Assembly (NCBI GenBank): GCA_964386535.1
Contig: CAYLRY010000004.1
Coordinates: 1 to 64,000, forward strand
Source of the DNA: CAYLRY01 sp964386535
GTDB lineage: Bacteria > Chloroflexota > Dehalococcoidia > Dehalococcoidales > UBA3254
DNA length: 64,000 bases
Direction: 5' to 3'
Shown: positions 26,144 through 34,822 of the stretch, piece by piece
How the letters are laid out: each line of letters begins with the position of its first letter
How positions within the stretch are numbered: the stretch's first letter is position 1
Translations under genes and position numbers: made by a program
Notes under the pieces: generated by a model
Databases searched by the model: none
What the model was told of the DNA's origin: nothing
The model's input: the letters and a program-made list of their open reading frames with translations, nothing else

Positions 26144-27401
26144 GTTTTTCCTTCGTCACTAATATTTCTTCTATTTTCATCCCGCTCATACGAGTTATAG
26201 CCATCTTCAAATCCCGGTATCTTAACTGCTCTCCAGACCTGGGTATATGACCCAGCAGCTTCATAATGAAACCGGCCACAGTCTCATAGTCGCCCTCCGG
26301 TATACCCAGCTTCATTTCCTGGTTAACGTCCTCGATCCGCATGCCGCCGTCGATCTGGAAAGTATAATCGTTGATAATTTCAAAGTCCTTTTCCACAGTG
26401 CCCAGCTCGTCCCTGACATCACCCACAATCTCTTCCACCAGTTGGGTCAAAGTGATAATGCCTGCCACCCCGCCGTATTCGTCTATTACTATGCACATAT
26501 GATAATTTTTGTCACGCATTTCAGAGAAGATTTCATTGATTGGCTTATTCTCAGGGGCAAAATAAGCCGGACGGATTAGTACATCGATCGTATGATCCGG
26601 CTGGCAGGTCCCCCTGGCCATATCCATCAATACATCCTTGGAAGAAATAATGCCCACCACGTTGTCCCGCCGGTTCTCGAAAACAGGATAGCGGGTCATA
26701 GGACGTTCGATGTAAATCCTGAAAAAGTCAGACATTTTCGAACCCTTTTCCACCCAGACCACTTCTGTACGCGGCACCATGATCTCGCGCGCTGGCCGGT
26801 CTCCGAATTCAAAGACCTTATGCAGCATCTCAGCTTCCGCCTTCTCCACCACCCCTTCTTTCTGGCCCGTGCTGATCATGGCGCGGATCTCTTCCTCGCT
26901 GACCAGAGACATCCCCACAGGGTGGGCCCCGAATATTTTCCCAAAACTAGAGGTTATCCAGCTCAATGCGATTACAAAGGGCGCAAAAATCCATGAGAAA
27001 AAGCGTATAGAAGGGGCTACGGCAAAAGAAATTTTTTCCGAGTTATGTGAAGCTGAAGTCTTGGGGATGGCATCTCCAAAGACCAGCACCAGGATGGTTA
27101 CCGCAATAGTGGAGACCAGAATACCCCTTTCTTCGCCCAAAAACCCTACCATCAGTGCAGTACCTAAGGATGCCGATGCAATATTGACCAGGTTATTGCC
27201 CAGAAGCACCGTGGATAGAAACTTCTCAGGGTGGTCCTTAAGCCAGGCTACCAGTCTGGCGCCTCTGATATTCTTCTGTAACAGGGCTTCCAGCTTATAT
27301 CTGGGCAAAGACATAAAGGCTATTTCAGCCGCTGCAAAATAGGCGGATAACAAAAGACAGAGGACAAAAAGTAAAATATATACTATATCAGACGTAGACA
27401 T
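26118..27401 (-). CDS. CNNM/CorC-type membrane protein with CBS domains
   Basis: 427 residues. A CNNM membrane domain with four hydrophobic segments (about 1-170) contains FAAAEIAFMSL. It is followed by a CBS pair (about 205-330) with IMVPRTEVVWVE and IDEYGGVAGIITLTQLVEEI, and a C-terminal CorC_HlyC domain (DGGMRIEDVNQ). The family is linked to magnesium or cobalt homeostasis, although it is often labelled hemolysin. AAGGAG precedes the ATG. It overlaps the DUF2344 gene downstream. Confidence 0.92.
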   Translation of the reverse strand: MSTSDIVYILLFVLCLLLSAYFAAAEIAFMSLPRYKLEALLQKNIRGARLVAWLKDHPEKFLSTVLLGNNLVNIASASLGTALMVGFLGEERGILVSTIAVTILVLVFGDAIPKTSASHNSEKISFAVAPSIRFFSWIFAPFVIALSWITSSFGKIFGAHPVGMSLVSEEEIRAMISTGQKEGVVEKAEAEMLHKVFEFGDRPAREIMVPRTEVVWVEKGSKMSDFFRIYIERPMTRYPVFENRRDNVVGIISSKDVLMDMARGTCQPDHTIDVLIRPAYFAPENKPINEIFSEMRDKNYHMCIVIDEYGGVAGIITLTQLVEEIVGDVRDELGTVEKDFEIINDYTFQIDGGMRIEDVNQEMKLGIPEGDYETVAGFIMKLLGHIPRSGEQLRYRDLKMAITRMSGMKIEEILVTKEKHAATADKV

Positions 27402-27549
27402 ATCACTGCTCCTTCAAAAAAGACGGGCGTTGGAATATCTCATCTGCATAATACCATTGGCTAACATTCTGCGTAAAGAAATGTGAAGAGTGTACCGGAG
27501 ATAAGTACCCCGGCTTTTCGTAAAAAGTGAGGGGAAAAATTGAGCATGC

Positions 27550-27834
27550 ATGGTTTTAAAGCACCCTTTCAATGACCCTCAAAGGGGACAATGGCAGAAT
27601 CCCGAGTCTATTTTACAGGAAATTGGGCTAAAACCCGGGCTGACCTTTATTGACGCCGGCTGCGGCGCGGGTTTCTTCACGCTGCCGGCAGCCCGCCCGG
27701 CAGGTTCCTCTGGCAGAGTGATAGGACTGGACATTAATGCTGCTGCTATTGATGAAATCAGGCGGCAGGCCGCTGGTGAAGGGCTGGCTAACCTGGAACT
27801 GAAATATCCATCATCCGCGGTCCGTGCGGGTTAA
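27550..27834 (+). pseudogene. Truncated class I SAM-dependent methyltransferase
   Basis: The frame encodes only the first part of a methyltransferase: HPFNDPQRGQWQNPESIL, motif I FIDAGCGAGFFTLPAA and motif II VIGLDINAAAIDEI. It then stops being recognisable after NLELK at about 27803, where it runs into the 3' end of the convergent MBL-rhodanese gene. Nothing downstream continues it. At 94 codons it is about half the expected length. It is most likely a gene cut by a deletion or rearrangement. Confidence 0.7.
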
Positions 27835-29221
27835 CACATAAGTTACACTGCTTGATATGGCCGGCAGCACTGTATCCGGTCATACCACCGGCCACATTAT
27901 AGACTTCTTTAAAGCCGTGCTGCTTCAAAATACTGGCCGCCAGACTGGAACGGTTCCCTGTGCTGCAAATTATGTAAGCCGGCTTGTCCTGGGGTAATTC
28001 CCTGTAGCGGGTGCGTAATTCAGGAGCAGGAATATTGATGGCACCTTTAATATGCGTTTCAGCGAATTCCAGAGGTGTCCTGACATCTATGAGCATTAAT
28101 GGTTGGGAGTCATCAGTAATACGCCGGAATAATTGTTCACCTGAAATGAGATGGACCTGATCTGTTTGATAACCATCATTAACCCAGGCTGTAACGCCGC
28201 CGTATAAATAAGCAGCAATATGGTCGACACCCACGCGGTTTGCCCACAATCTGGCAGTAACCGCCTCCTGGTAGCTATCAGCCGCCAGTAATATATTCTT
28301 ATCTGTGGGCATCACCCATCCGGCAAATGTTGGGAAATTGCCCTTGAGATCCAGATGCCAGGCGCCGGGGATGTGAAAACCAGCGAAAGCCGCATAATTA
28401 CGCACATCAAGTACCACACTATCCGGTTTTTCCATTCGGCTGATAAAACTTTTTGGCCTTAATTCCTCCATCAAAGGTAGACTGGAGAGCATCACCGGAC
28501 CGTTGCGGTTGATATCACTGCAGCGGCTGAAATGATCAGGAGCTGGCGGCATATTTGAGGTAAGAGAGCGAATAAACTCGTTCTTGTCCCTGATCTTCAG
28601 GCTGGCATTATAAAGCCGCTCATATCCAATGGTGGAAGTCCATTTTGCCCCCAACGAACGTCCGCATAAGGACCCTGCGCCGTGGGCAGGGTAGACTTCA
28701 CAGTAATCCGGCAGTTTAAGCAATTTCCCATGCAAACTGTCGAACAGCTTGCCCGCCAGATCATCTGCAATATCCGGAAAGAGGTCCGGTCTGCCCACAT
28801 CTCCTACAAAAAGGACATCTCCCACAAAAGCCCCTGTGGGAGTAGCCCCCCTCGACTTATCGGTTATCACGTATACTACATGTTCAGGGGTATGGCCGGG
28901 CGTCTCCAGGACATCCAGTCTCATATCTTCAATGTTGATCGTATCGCCTTCTGATACCGGTATATGTTCAAACTTACAGTTCCCTGATCTGGGCGCATAT
29001 ATTTTTGCCCCGGTTCTGGCAGCCAGGTCCATATGCCCGGAGACAAAATCTGCATGTAAATGTGTTTCCAGAATGTGCGTGATAGTAACCCCCAGATCAC
29101 GTGCTTCATTGATGTAGATATCCACGTCACGCCGGGGGTCAATTACGGCACAGGTTTGTTTACCGGCCAGGATGTAAGAACTATGGGCAATTTTTTCCAG
29201 AAAATAATGTTTAAGCAGCAT
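27788..29221 (-). CDS. CstB-like persulfide dioxygenase-rhodanese fusion
   Basis: 477 residues in three domains. The metallo-beta-lactamase domain (about 1-230) has ETHLHADFVSGHMDLAARTG, TPGHTPEHVVYVI, FVGDVGRPDL and YPAHGAGSLCGRSLG, the ETHE1/persulfide dioxygenase signatures. The first rhodanese (about 265-355) has no cysteine in its active loop (LLAADSYQEAV) and is probably structural. The second (about 375-465) has CSTGNRSS, so it is active. This matches the CstB layout, which oxidises persulfides to thiosulfate. The last residues overlap a truncated methyltransferase on the other strand. No CsoR-type regulator is adjacent. Confidence 0.88.
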   Translation of the reverse strand: MLLKHYFLEKIAHSSYILAGKQTCAVIDPRRDVDIYINEARDLGVTITHILETHLHADFVSGHMDLAARTGAKIYAPRSGNCKFEHIPVSEGDTINIEDMRLDVLETPGHTPEHVVYVITDKSRGATPTGAFVGDVLFVGDVGRPDLFPDIADDLAGKLFDSLHGKLLKLPDYCEVYPAHGAGSLCGRSLGAKWTSTIGYERLYNASLKIRDKNEFIRSLTSNMPPAPDHFSRCSDINRNGPVMLSSLPLMEELRPKSFISRMEKPDSVVLDVRNYAAFAGFHIPGAWHLDLKGNFPTFAGWVMPTDKNILLAADSYQEAVTARLWANRVGVDHIAAYLYGGVTAWVNDGYQTDQVHLISGEQLFRRITDDSQPLMLIDVRTPLEFAETHIKGAINIPAPELRTRYRELPQDKPAYIICSTGNRSSLAASILKQHGFKEVYNVAGGMTGYSAAGHIKQCNLCVNPHGPRMMDISVPG

Positions 29222-29736
29222 ATGCTCTCCTTTTTCTGTGGTTTCATCCAGAAATTAAAATTTTTTGGATTTATCCTCTGGAACCAGACTTCGGAACTCA
29301 TTTGACCATCCAGGTTGAACACTTATCATGCTATCAAATGGCGCTGGATAATTCTATATGAAAGGCTCAAAATACAACCTGGGTAAGGGTAAACCGGTGT
29401 AAATGCTCCATTCAGGCTGGCCGCAGGAGGCCCGGTGTCTGGAAAGGGCCTTTGAAATGCACGGCTGCATCCCCCACACATCCCCCTTACCTGAAGCAGG
29501 TGGCTTTCCTGCCTTTAAAAAGTTTTTTTATCCAAATAAAAATGGAAGGGCGGGCATGGGCCCCCGGCGGGCGGATGGAAAAAGAGGCTGTTGTACAATA
29601 TACTTAGAAGATTGAGGTCAGCTACCTGGATCTGTTAACGTCCACCTGAAAACCGGAAGGGTATATGAAAAAAAGAAATCCCGCGGTAAAAACCTGATAT
29701 AACGCCTGGTCAATAAGAATAAAGGGGGTATATGAT
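29222..29736. other. Noncoding interval of about 515 bp
   Basis: Contains G/C-rich patches (around 29555-29580) and a 70-codon frame at 29403-29615 with no family and no ribosome site. I see no RNA gene. It may hold the promoter and leader of the small gene at 29737. Confidence 0.35.
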
Positions 29737-30027
29737 ATGGCAGGAACAGGGGCCGCAGCGGCTGCTGCGGCAGCAGCTATAGCTAATGCTATCAAGGCAT
29801 CCGGAGCCATTATCGAGGTTGAACCGGATACCTTTATGAAAATATTGTCCAGAGAAAGGGACAACCGGCCGCTGGTGATTTTTGCCAGGGGAGGCCTGAT
29901 TAAGGCCAATTACCACTACCTGACAGCCCACCGGGGTTTTATCTTTTCTACTAAGTCAGGCGATGGTTTGATGCTGCCCGGTAATGTGGACATCATCAGC
30001 GCTAAAAAGGTCTGGATACCAGGCTAG
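29737..30027 (+). CDS. Small hypothetical protein with polyalanine N-terminus
   Basis: 96 residues. Starts with a polyalanine run (AAAAAAAAAIANAIKASG), then a compact region EVEPDTFMKILSRERDNRPL and VIFARGGLIKANYHYLTA, ending VDIISAKKVWIPG. AAAGGGGG is well placed before the ATG, and the region after the Ala run looks like a folded beta-rich domain, so I consider it a real gene. The family is not recognised. The alanine stretch could be a hydrophobic or flexible anchor. Confidence 0.65.
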   Translation: MAGTGAAAAAAAAAIANAIKASGAIIEVEPDTFMKILSRERDNRPLVIFARGGLIKANYHYLTAHRGFIFSTKSGDGLMLPGNVDIISAKKVWIPG

Positions 30028-30254
30028 CTTGATCTTTTCGGCTTTTATTCTTGTTGAACCTTTCAACCTCAGGTGGTATCCGGTTGTATCTTGGCGGTAA
30101 TGCTGGCGCCTGCTCATAATGGCCGGTAACAATCCGGTTTCCATGCCCGTTTTTACCCCTTATATTTGAACCGGTGAAACGTCTCTGTTTAAAGGTTTTT
30201 ATAAAAGCCTAAACCAGGTTCCGCATTATGAGTAAAATATCCCTTATATAATCT

Positions 30255-31124
30255 CTACTCCAGCCCTAACAATCTGGCGGGATTCCTCTTTGCCATCACT
30301 TTGATATCTCCGGGTGAAAGTCCGTTATGTAACAGGATGGCCATAAAAAACCTGAAACCTTCAGCCGGATACGGATTCCAGTACTGGCCGAGATCGGTAC
30401 TCATTATGCAGTATTCAACGCCGACTGCCTTTATCATTTCAACTCGTTTCTGCGGACTGTGACAAAACTCGGTTGGCAAAAGTGTAACGGTAGTTTGTTC
30501 GATATAGGCGCCCATTCCGGCCAGTTGCCTTAATTCTTCCACGGTGAGAGTCACTGCCATGAATTCAACATCTGATGGATGAGTAATCACGATTTTTTCG
30601 ATTTGTTTCTTCCTCGCCGCTTCAACCAGGGCAAATATCTCAGCAGGAGACATATGGCCGGTTGCCAGCACCATATCATGTCTCTTGATAATATCCAGAA
30701 TCGGATCAATCTCCGGAACCAGTTTCCCCGTATCGGTTAAAATAGAGAAACCCTCGCCTTTAAGCCGGAGACCCAGCGCTCTCATCCTGGCTCTGGAATT
30801 TTTAGATGAAAAGGTGGGCATCCACACTACTTTAGCCCCGATCCGGGCATGTTTTTCCAGAGCATCAATATTCAGACCACCTATCTCGTAATCCAGACAG
30901 ATAGCGCCGAATACCTTCACCTCCGGTACGAGGCCTTTAACTACAGCAGCCACCGGAGAAGTTGGGTAGCTGTGATTTTTCAGCACGATAGCTTTCATCC
31001 CAACTTCAGCCGCCTGTTTGGCAGCCTCCAGGCCGTTTACTCGCGCATCCATCTCATCCGGACCGATGTGAAGGTGCATATCGATTGAACCGGACAGCAA
31101 TTCATCTAAATCAGGATTATGCAT
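30255..31124 (-). CDS. DUF6282-type amidohydrolase-fold protein
   Basis: 289 residues. SIDMHLHIGPDEMDARVNG contains the HxH metal motif of the amidohydrolase (TIM-barrel) superfamily. KAIVLKNHSYPTSP, LATGHMSPAEIFALVEAA and KIVITHPSDVE supply further metal and active-site positions, with a late Asp in IMSTDLGQYWNP. AAAGGAG precedes the ATG. It follows the glycyl-radical activase by 15 bp and is likely the last gene of that operon. It may hydrolyse an amide, lactone or C-C bond in the pathway of the island; the substrate is unknown. Confidence 0.8.
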   Translation of the reverse strand: MHNPDLDELLSGSIDMHLHIGPDEMDARVNGLEAAKQAAEVGMKAIVLKNHSYPTSPVAAVVKGLVPEVKVFGAICLDYEIGGLNIDALEKHARIGAKVVWMPTFSSKNSRARMRALGLRLKGEGFSILTDTGKLVPEIDPILDIIKRHDMVLATGHMSPAEIFALVEAARKKQIEKIVITHPSDVEFMAVTLTVEELRQLAGMGAYIEQTTVTLLPTEFCHSPQKRVEMIKAVGVEYCIMSTDLGQYWNPYPAEGFRFFMAILLHNGLSPGDIKVMAKRNPARLLGLE

Positions 31125-31139
31125 CTGGTTTTTCTCCTT

Positions 31140-32084
31140 TTAACCTATTATTTTACATTTTAAGCCAAATGATGCAACCAGGCCTTTCAGTTGATTTAGC
31201 CTTTCATCCGGGATCAGGGGCATTCCTTCGATGGGATACTCACGTCCCAAAGCAAGATACCTGGCTCTTCCCAGGTGGTGCAAAGGCAGAAGATTTATCT
31301 CAACCAGTGAGGGCAACCCTTTTGCCAAAAAACATACGGCCCGGATGTTTTCCTCGGAATCGTTATAACCCGGTATAACCGGTAATCTCAGGTAGACCGG
31401 AATTCCTCTATCTGATACATAACCAAGATTTTCCAGGATAGGACGGTTGGATTCCCCGGTATACTCTTTGTGTTTAGCCTCATCCATGTGTTTCACATCC
31501 CATAGAAATACATCCACATACGGAAGCACAGCTTTGATGTTTTCTCTGGAGGTAAACCCGCATGTATCCACACAGATATGGATGTTGTTTTTTTTAAGTT
31601 CCTGAAATAATTCCAAAAGGAAGTCCGTTCTCAGGAGGGGTTCGCCGCCTGAGACTGTGACGCCGCCGCCGGAATGTTTATAGGCCACAGCGTCCCGTAT
31701 TACTACATCAACCAGTTCTTTCACAGAATATTGCTGTCCCAGGAATCTCAGCGCTTCTGTATAACAGGCGGAGGCGCACCTGCCGCAGTTATTACACAAA
31801 CCCCGGTCTATGGCAATTTTTTCCCCGGTAACCGTTATTGCTCCGTTTCCACATACAGGAACACAGTTCCCGCACAATATACACCTGTTGGGAAATAAGG
31901 CAATTTCAGGGGTTTCTTTCTGCGATTCCGGGGTGGAACACCAGATGCAGCGTAAAGGGCACCCTTTGAACAGGATCAACGTGCGGATACCCGGGCCGTT
32001 ATGCACAGTCATCCTGGAGATGTCAATCACCATCCGTTTTTTCAAAACTTTTTCGGATTCGTTTGACGGATCGCTATTTCTCAC
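31140..32084 (-). CDS. Glycyl-radical enzyme activating protein (radical SAM)
   Basis: 314 residues. GPGIRTLILFKGCPLRCIWC holds the radical SAM CxxxCxxC (Cys42, 46, 49). Two extra 4Fe-4S motifs follow, CILCGNCVPVC and CNNCGRCASAC, then GGGVTVSGGEPLLRTDF. This two-ferredoxin-domain type activates GRE eliminases such as the glycerol, choline or hydroxyphenylacetate enzymes, not PFL itself. It begins 18 bp after the GRE stop, with a GTG at 32084 or an ATG at 32033. It is the dedicated activase for the neighbouring enzyme, although that enzyme lacks the usual glycine. Confidence 0.93.
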   Translation of the reverse strand: MRNSDPSNESEKVLKKRMVIDISRMTVHNGPGIRTLILFKGCPLRCIWCSTPESQKETPEIALFPNRCILCGNCVPVCGNGAITVTGEKIAIDRGLCNNCGRCASACYTEALRFLGQQYSVKELVDVVIRDAVAYKHSGGGVTVSGGEPLLRTDFLLELFQELKKNNIHICVDTCGFTSRENIKAVLPYVDVFLWDVKHMDEAKHKEYTGESNRPILENLGYVSDRGIPVYLRLPVIPGYNDSEENIRAVCFLAKGLPSLVEINLLPLHHLGRARYLALGREYPIEGMPLIPDERLNQLKGLVASFGLKCKIIG

Positions 32085-32102
32085 CAGGGTTCATCCCGAA
32101 AA

Positions 32103-34607
32103 TCACCATCCTTGTTGCTCGGTTCTATTGATAATGTCCAGTTGCTGGTTGGGGCTCAGTTCAACAAAATAAGCAACATAGCTGGCTACCCGGATCAGCA
32201 GGTCCCTGTGTTTTTCCGGTTGTTTCATGGCATTACGCAACAGTTCCGCTGATATAATATTGAATTGAACATGGTAAAGCCCCAGTTCTTCACAGGTTCT
32301 GATAAAAGCCATAAATTTCTCCAGATCTGCATCCGTGGTAAATAGATTTGGGTTTAAACGGATGTTTATCAGACCGCTGAGAGCCCACCGGTGTGTAGGC
32401 AGTTTACTGAAGGATTTTATCACAGCCGTAGGACCGTTCCGGTCAACGCCCTGAACAGGAGAGCAGGTATCCGCTACCGGTTGAGGATGTTTACGCCCGT
32501 TAGGTGTAGCGCCGACTGCTTCTCCAAACTGCGTACTGGCTATTGCCACCAGGCCTCCTGCTAAATATCTACCTCCCCATTTGGGGATAAGATCTTTTCG
32601 CGAATTAAGCCAGTCTATAAGATCCGCCCAAACATCAGCTATCCAGATCGCCCAACCGTCGGCATAATCATCATCATTGCCATATTTAGGTACACCGTTG
32701 ACGCAAATTTGCCTCAGGTTTTCATAACCTTCCCAATTGGCGTTCACCGCCTTAATGAGCTGGTCCCAGGTTATCTTATGATCCCGGTAGATCAGTTTAT
32801 CTATAACACCCAGAGAATCCGCCGCATCTGCGATGCTGGCCAGCAGAAAACCGTACAGTGTATACCAGGCGCCTCCCTGGGTAATATCCCGCCCTCTATC
32901 AAGCGGTCCTTCGGCGAAAGCCGAACAAAAAGGCGCTGGATACCATTCGCTCTGGTTTTCTTTAAAAAGCTTTTCGGCTTTTGCCATATACTCTCCCCAG
33001 TAAAATACCTGTTTACGGTAGGCGTCTTTCACCTGTTCCATAGATTTGAATTGCCTGGGATCACCGGTTTCCGGCCCGATCTGCCTGCCGCATACTGCGC
33101 ACTTGCCGTTACTTAGCACCAGTTCTACCCATTTGGAGGCCAGCGCGATCGCCTCGTAGGCATTATCCATGGTGATATAAGGTAAACCTATCTCAGAACA
33201 CCCGGCGACAGCAAATTGCCGCCAGTCTTCTATATTCAAATCAGGATAGGCCTTGGCCGCCATCTGGATTCCTTTGCGGTCACCAATGAATTTCGGATAC
33301 CCCAGACCCAGACGGATAAGTTCAGCCGCCTTTTTCAGGTATTTATCAGGAGTGCCTTTCCACACTCTCATGGCAAATTCCGGTTGATTTAACCGCAAAT
33401 GTTCCATGGCTTCCAGAACCAGCAGGGTGACTTCATTACAGGCATCTTCGCCTTTGCTGGTCTGTCCGCCAATCACCATGGTCTGGGAGAGTCCCTGTCC
33501 GGTTGCCCACTGAGACCATTCATAATTAAGCGCCCAGGCCGTCTCGTTGAATTTCACAAAAAAACATTCCAGCAGTTCCAGGGCCTCCTCACGGGTCATT
33601 TTCTTCTCTTCTTCCACTGTTTTTTTGTAGAAGGGATAGAGGATCTGGTCGATACGGCCTAGAAAATGTACTGCGAAGGTGGCGTGTTCCATCCAGGCCA
33701 GGGTAAACAGGAACCAGATAGACTGTAACGCTTCCCACCAGTCCCTTGCAGGATGCTCCGGCACCCGGGTACATACCTCAGCGATGTGCTCCAGTTCCTT
33801 CTTCCGCTTGAAGTCATCTTCCTTAATAGCCATGTCATGGGCCAGTTCAGCATATCTGGAGAAATATTTCGTGGCTGCATCAAGCGTGATTAATACCGCT
33901 TGGTAAAACTGGCGTCTCTTTTTACGGTCAAACCGGTGATACGGCTGCTCGAGCTCCGCCACCTTCTCTGCAAACTCTTTCCTGACTTCTTTTATTCCTT
34001 TATAAAGGACTGTCTCGAAATTCAGGAACATATGCCCTGATTCTCTGGTCATCGATACATCGCCTATTATGGGAATATGCGGACATGATGAGACTCCGGG
34101 GGCAGTATGTTCGAGAATATCCCGATCAACATGTTTAAGATTGTATTCAAAAAGAGATAGATCTCCAGCTTTAACAGCAGGAATAATTTCTTCTTTCAGT
34201 TCTCTTCTCTCTTCGGGATGAATTAATATTTTATCATAAGGTCTTATGGCAAAGTCTTTAACAGGGTCATCCATTTCTTCTGCAATAGAAGGGATATTCG
34301 CAGTCGTAACAAAAGCAGAACGAGTTTTACTGCCCACGGTTCCCACAATAAGCTCATCCTCAAGGATCATGATGCTTTTTTCATTCAAAAATGTCTCAAG
34401 GAACCTGGCCCGCTGGATAATGGAAGGCTGATCTTTATACCGGTTGTGAGCTTTAAGTTCAGCACGTACGCGTTCAAGACAGATTTCCGCCTCTTTACGG
34501 ACTCTTTCACGAGCCTTTTCAACCCGTGCCGAACGGACAGGGTGAAAAATTTCCTGCCATGAGCCCACATGGCTGATAGACTCGTTACCATATTCAATCG
34601 CCATCAT
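32103..34607 (-). CDS. Glycyl-radical-type enzyme with Ser at the radical position
   Basis: 834 residues, the normal GRE length. The N-terminal PFL-like domain is complete and the thiyl motif FAVAGCSEIGLP places Cys470 and Glu472 as in the C-x-E eliminase-type GREs. The C-terminal motif aligns exactly but reads RVASYVAYFVELS where the family has RVxGYxAxFVxL. Residue 809, which should be the radical glycine, is serine (codon AGC at 32183-32181). Everything else around it is intact and the activase gene is adjacent. Ribosome site GGGAGGT precedes the ATG. Either it is a non-radical paralogue, or it uses another mechanism, or there is a point mutation or sequencing error (GGC to AGC). Confidence 0.9.
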   Translation of the reverse strand: MMAIEYGNESISHVGSWQEIFHPVRSARVEKARERVRKEAEICLERVRAELKAHNRYKDQPSIIQRARFLETFLNEKSIMILEDELIVGTVGSKTRSAFVTTANIPSIAEEMDDPVKDFAIRPYDKILIHPEERRELKEEIIPAVKAGDLSLFEYNLKHVDRDILEHTAPGVSSCPHIPIIGDVSMTRESGHMFLNFETVLYKGIKEVRKEFAEKVAELEQPYHRFDRKKRRQFYQAVLITLDAATKYFSRYAELAHDMAIKEDDFKRKKELEHIAEVCTRVPEHPARDWWEALQSIWFLFTLAWMEHATFAVHFLGRIDQILYPFYKKTVEEEKKMTREEALELLECFFVKFNETAWALNYEWSQWATGQGLSQTMVIGGQTSKGEDACNEVTLLVLEAMEHLRLNQPEFAMRVWKGTPDKYLKKAAELIRLGLGYPKFIGDRKGIQMAAKAYPDLNIEDWRQFAVAGCSEIGLPYITMDNAYEAIALASKWVELVLSNGKCAVCGRQIGPETGDPRQFKSMEQVKDAYRKQVFYWGEYMAKAEKLFKENQSEWYPAPFCSAFAEGPLDRGRDITQGGAWYTLYGFLLASIADAADSLGVIDKLIYRDHKITWDQLIKAVNANWEGYENLRQICVNGVPKYGNDDDYADGWAIWIADVWADLIDWLNSRKDLIPKWGGRYLAGGLVAIASTQFGEAVGATPNGRKHPQPVADTCSPVQGVDRNGPTAVIKSFSKLPTHRWALSGLINIRLNPNLFTTDADLEKFMAFIRTCEELGLYHVQFNIISAELLRNAMKQPEKHRDLLIRVASYVAYFVELSPNQQLDIINRTEQQGW

Positions 34608-34822
34608 CTACCTCCCCAGTGCAAGTACCTTTTCCGGTGGTGTAAATACAACAACTCTTCTCACGAAAATAGTGTTTTTTCCGGCAAGGCCGCCCCTTGC
34701 ATAAGGCAAGAGGAACACAAGGCAGCAGCCTGGCAGCCAGCGGCCGTTTTTATCTTTCGGGTTTCCGGCGGCAAGCCAGAATAAAGGATTCTTGTGAAAA
34801 TCTGTTACTCCCGAGTATGATA

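Noticed and set aside
27788..29221. Phe after HxHAD in the metallo-beta-lactamase motif as an inactivating change
   Set aside because: HADF is the usual form in this MBL-rhodanese subfamily as I recall it, so it is not odd.
29403..29615. 70-codon frame in the gap after the persulfide dioxygenase
   Set aside because: No ribosome site and odd, Pro/Gly-rich composition without family.
34608..34822. Possible promoter or terminator between the dehydratase and the GRE gene
   Set aside because: Only a 5-bp CTTGC/GCAAG hairpin is visible and no clear -35/-10 pair.
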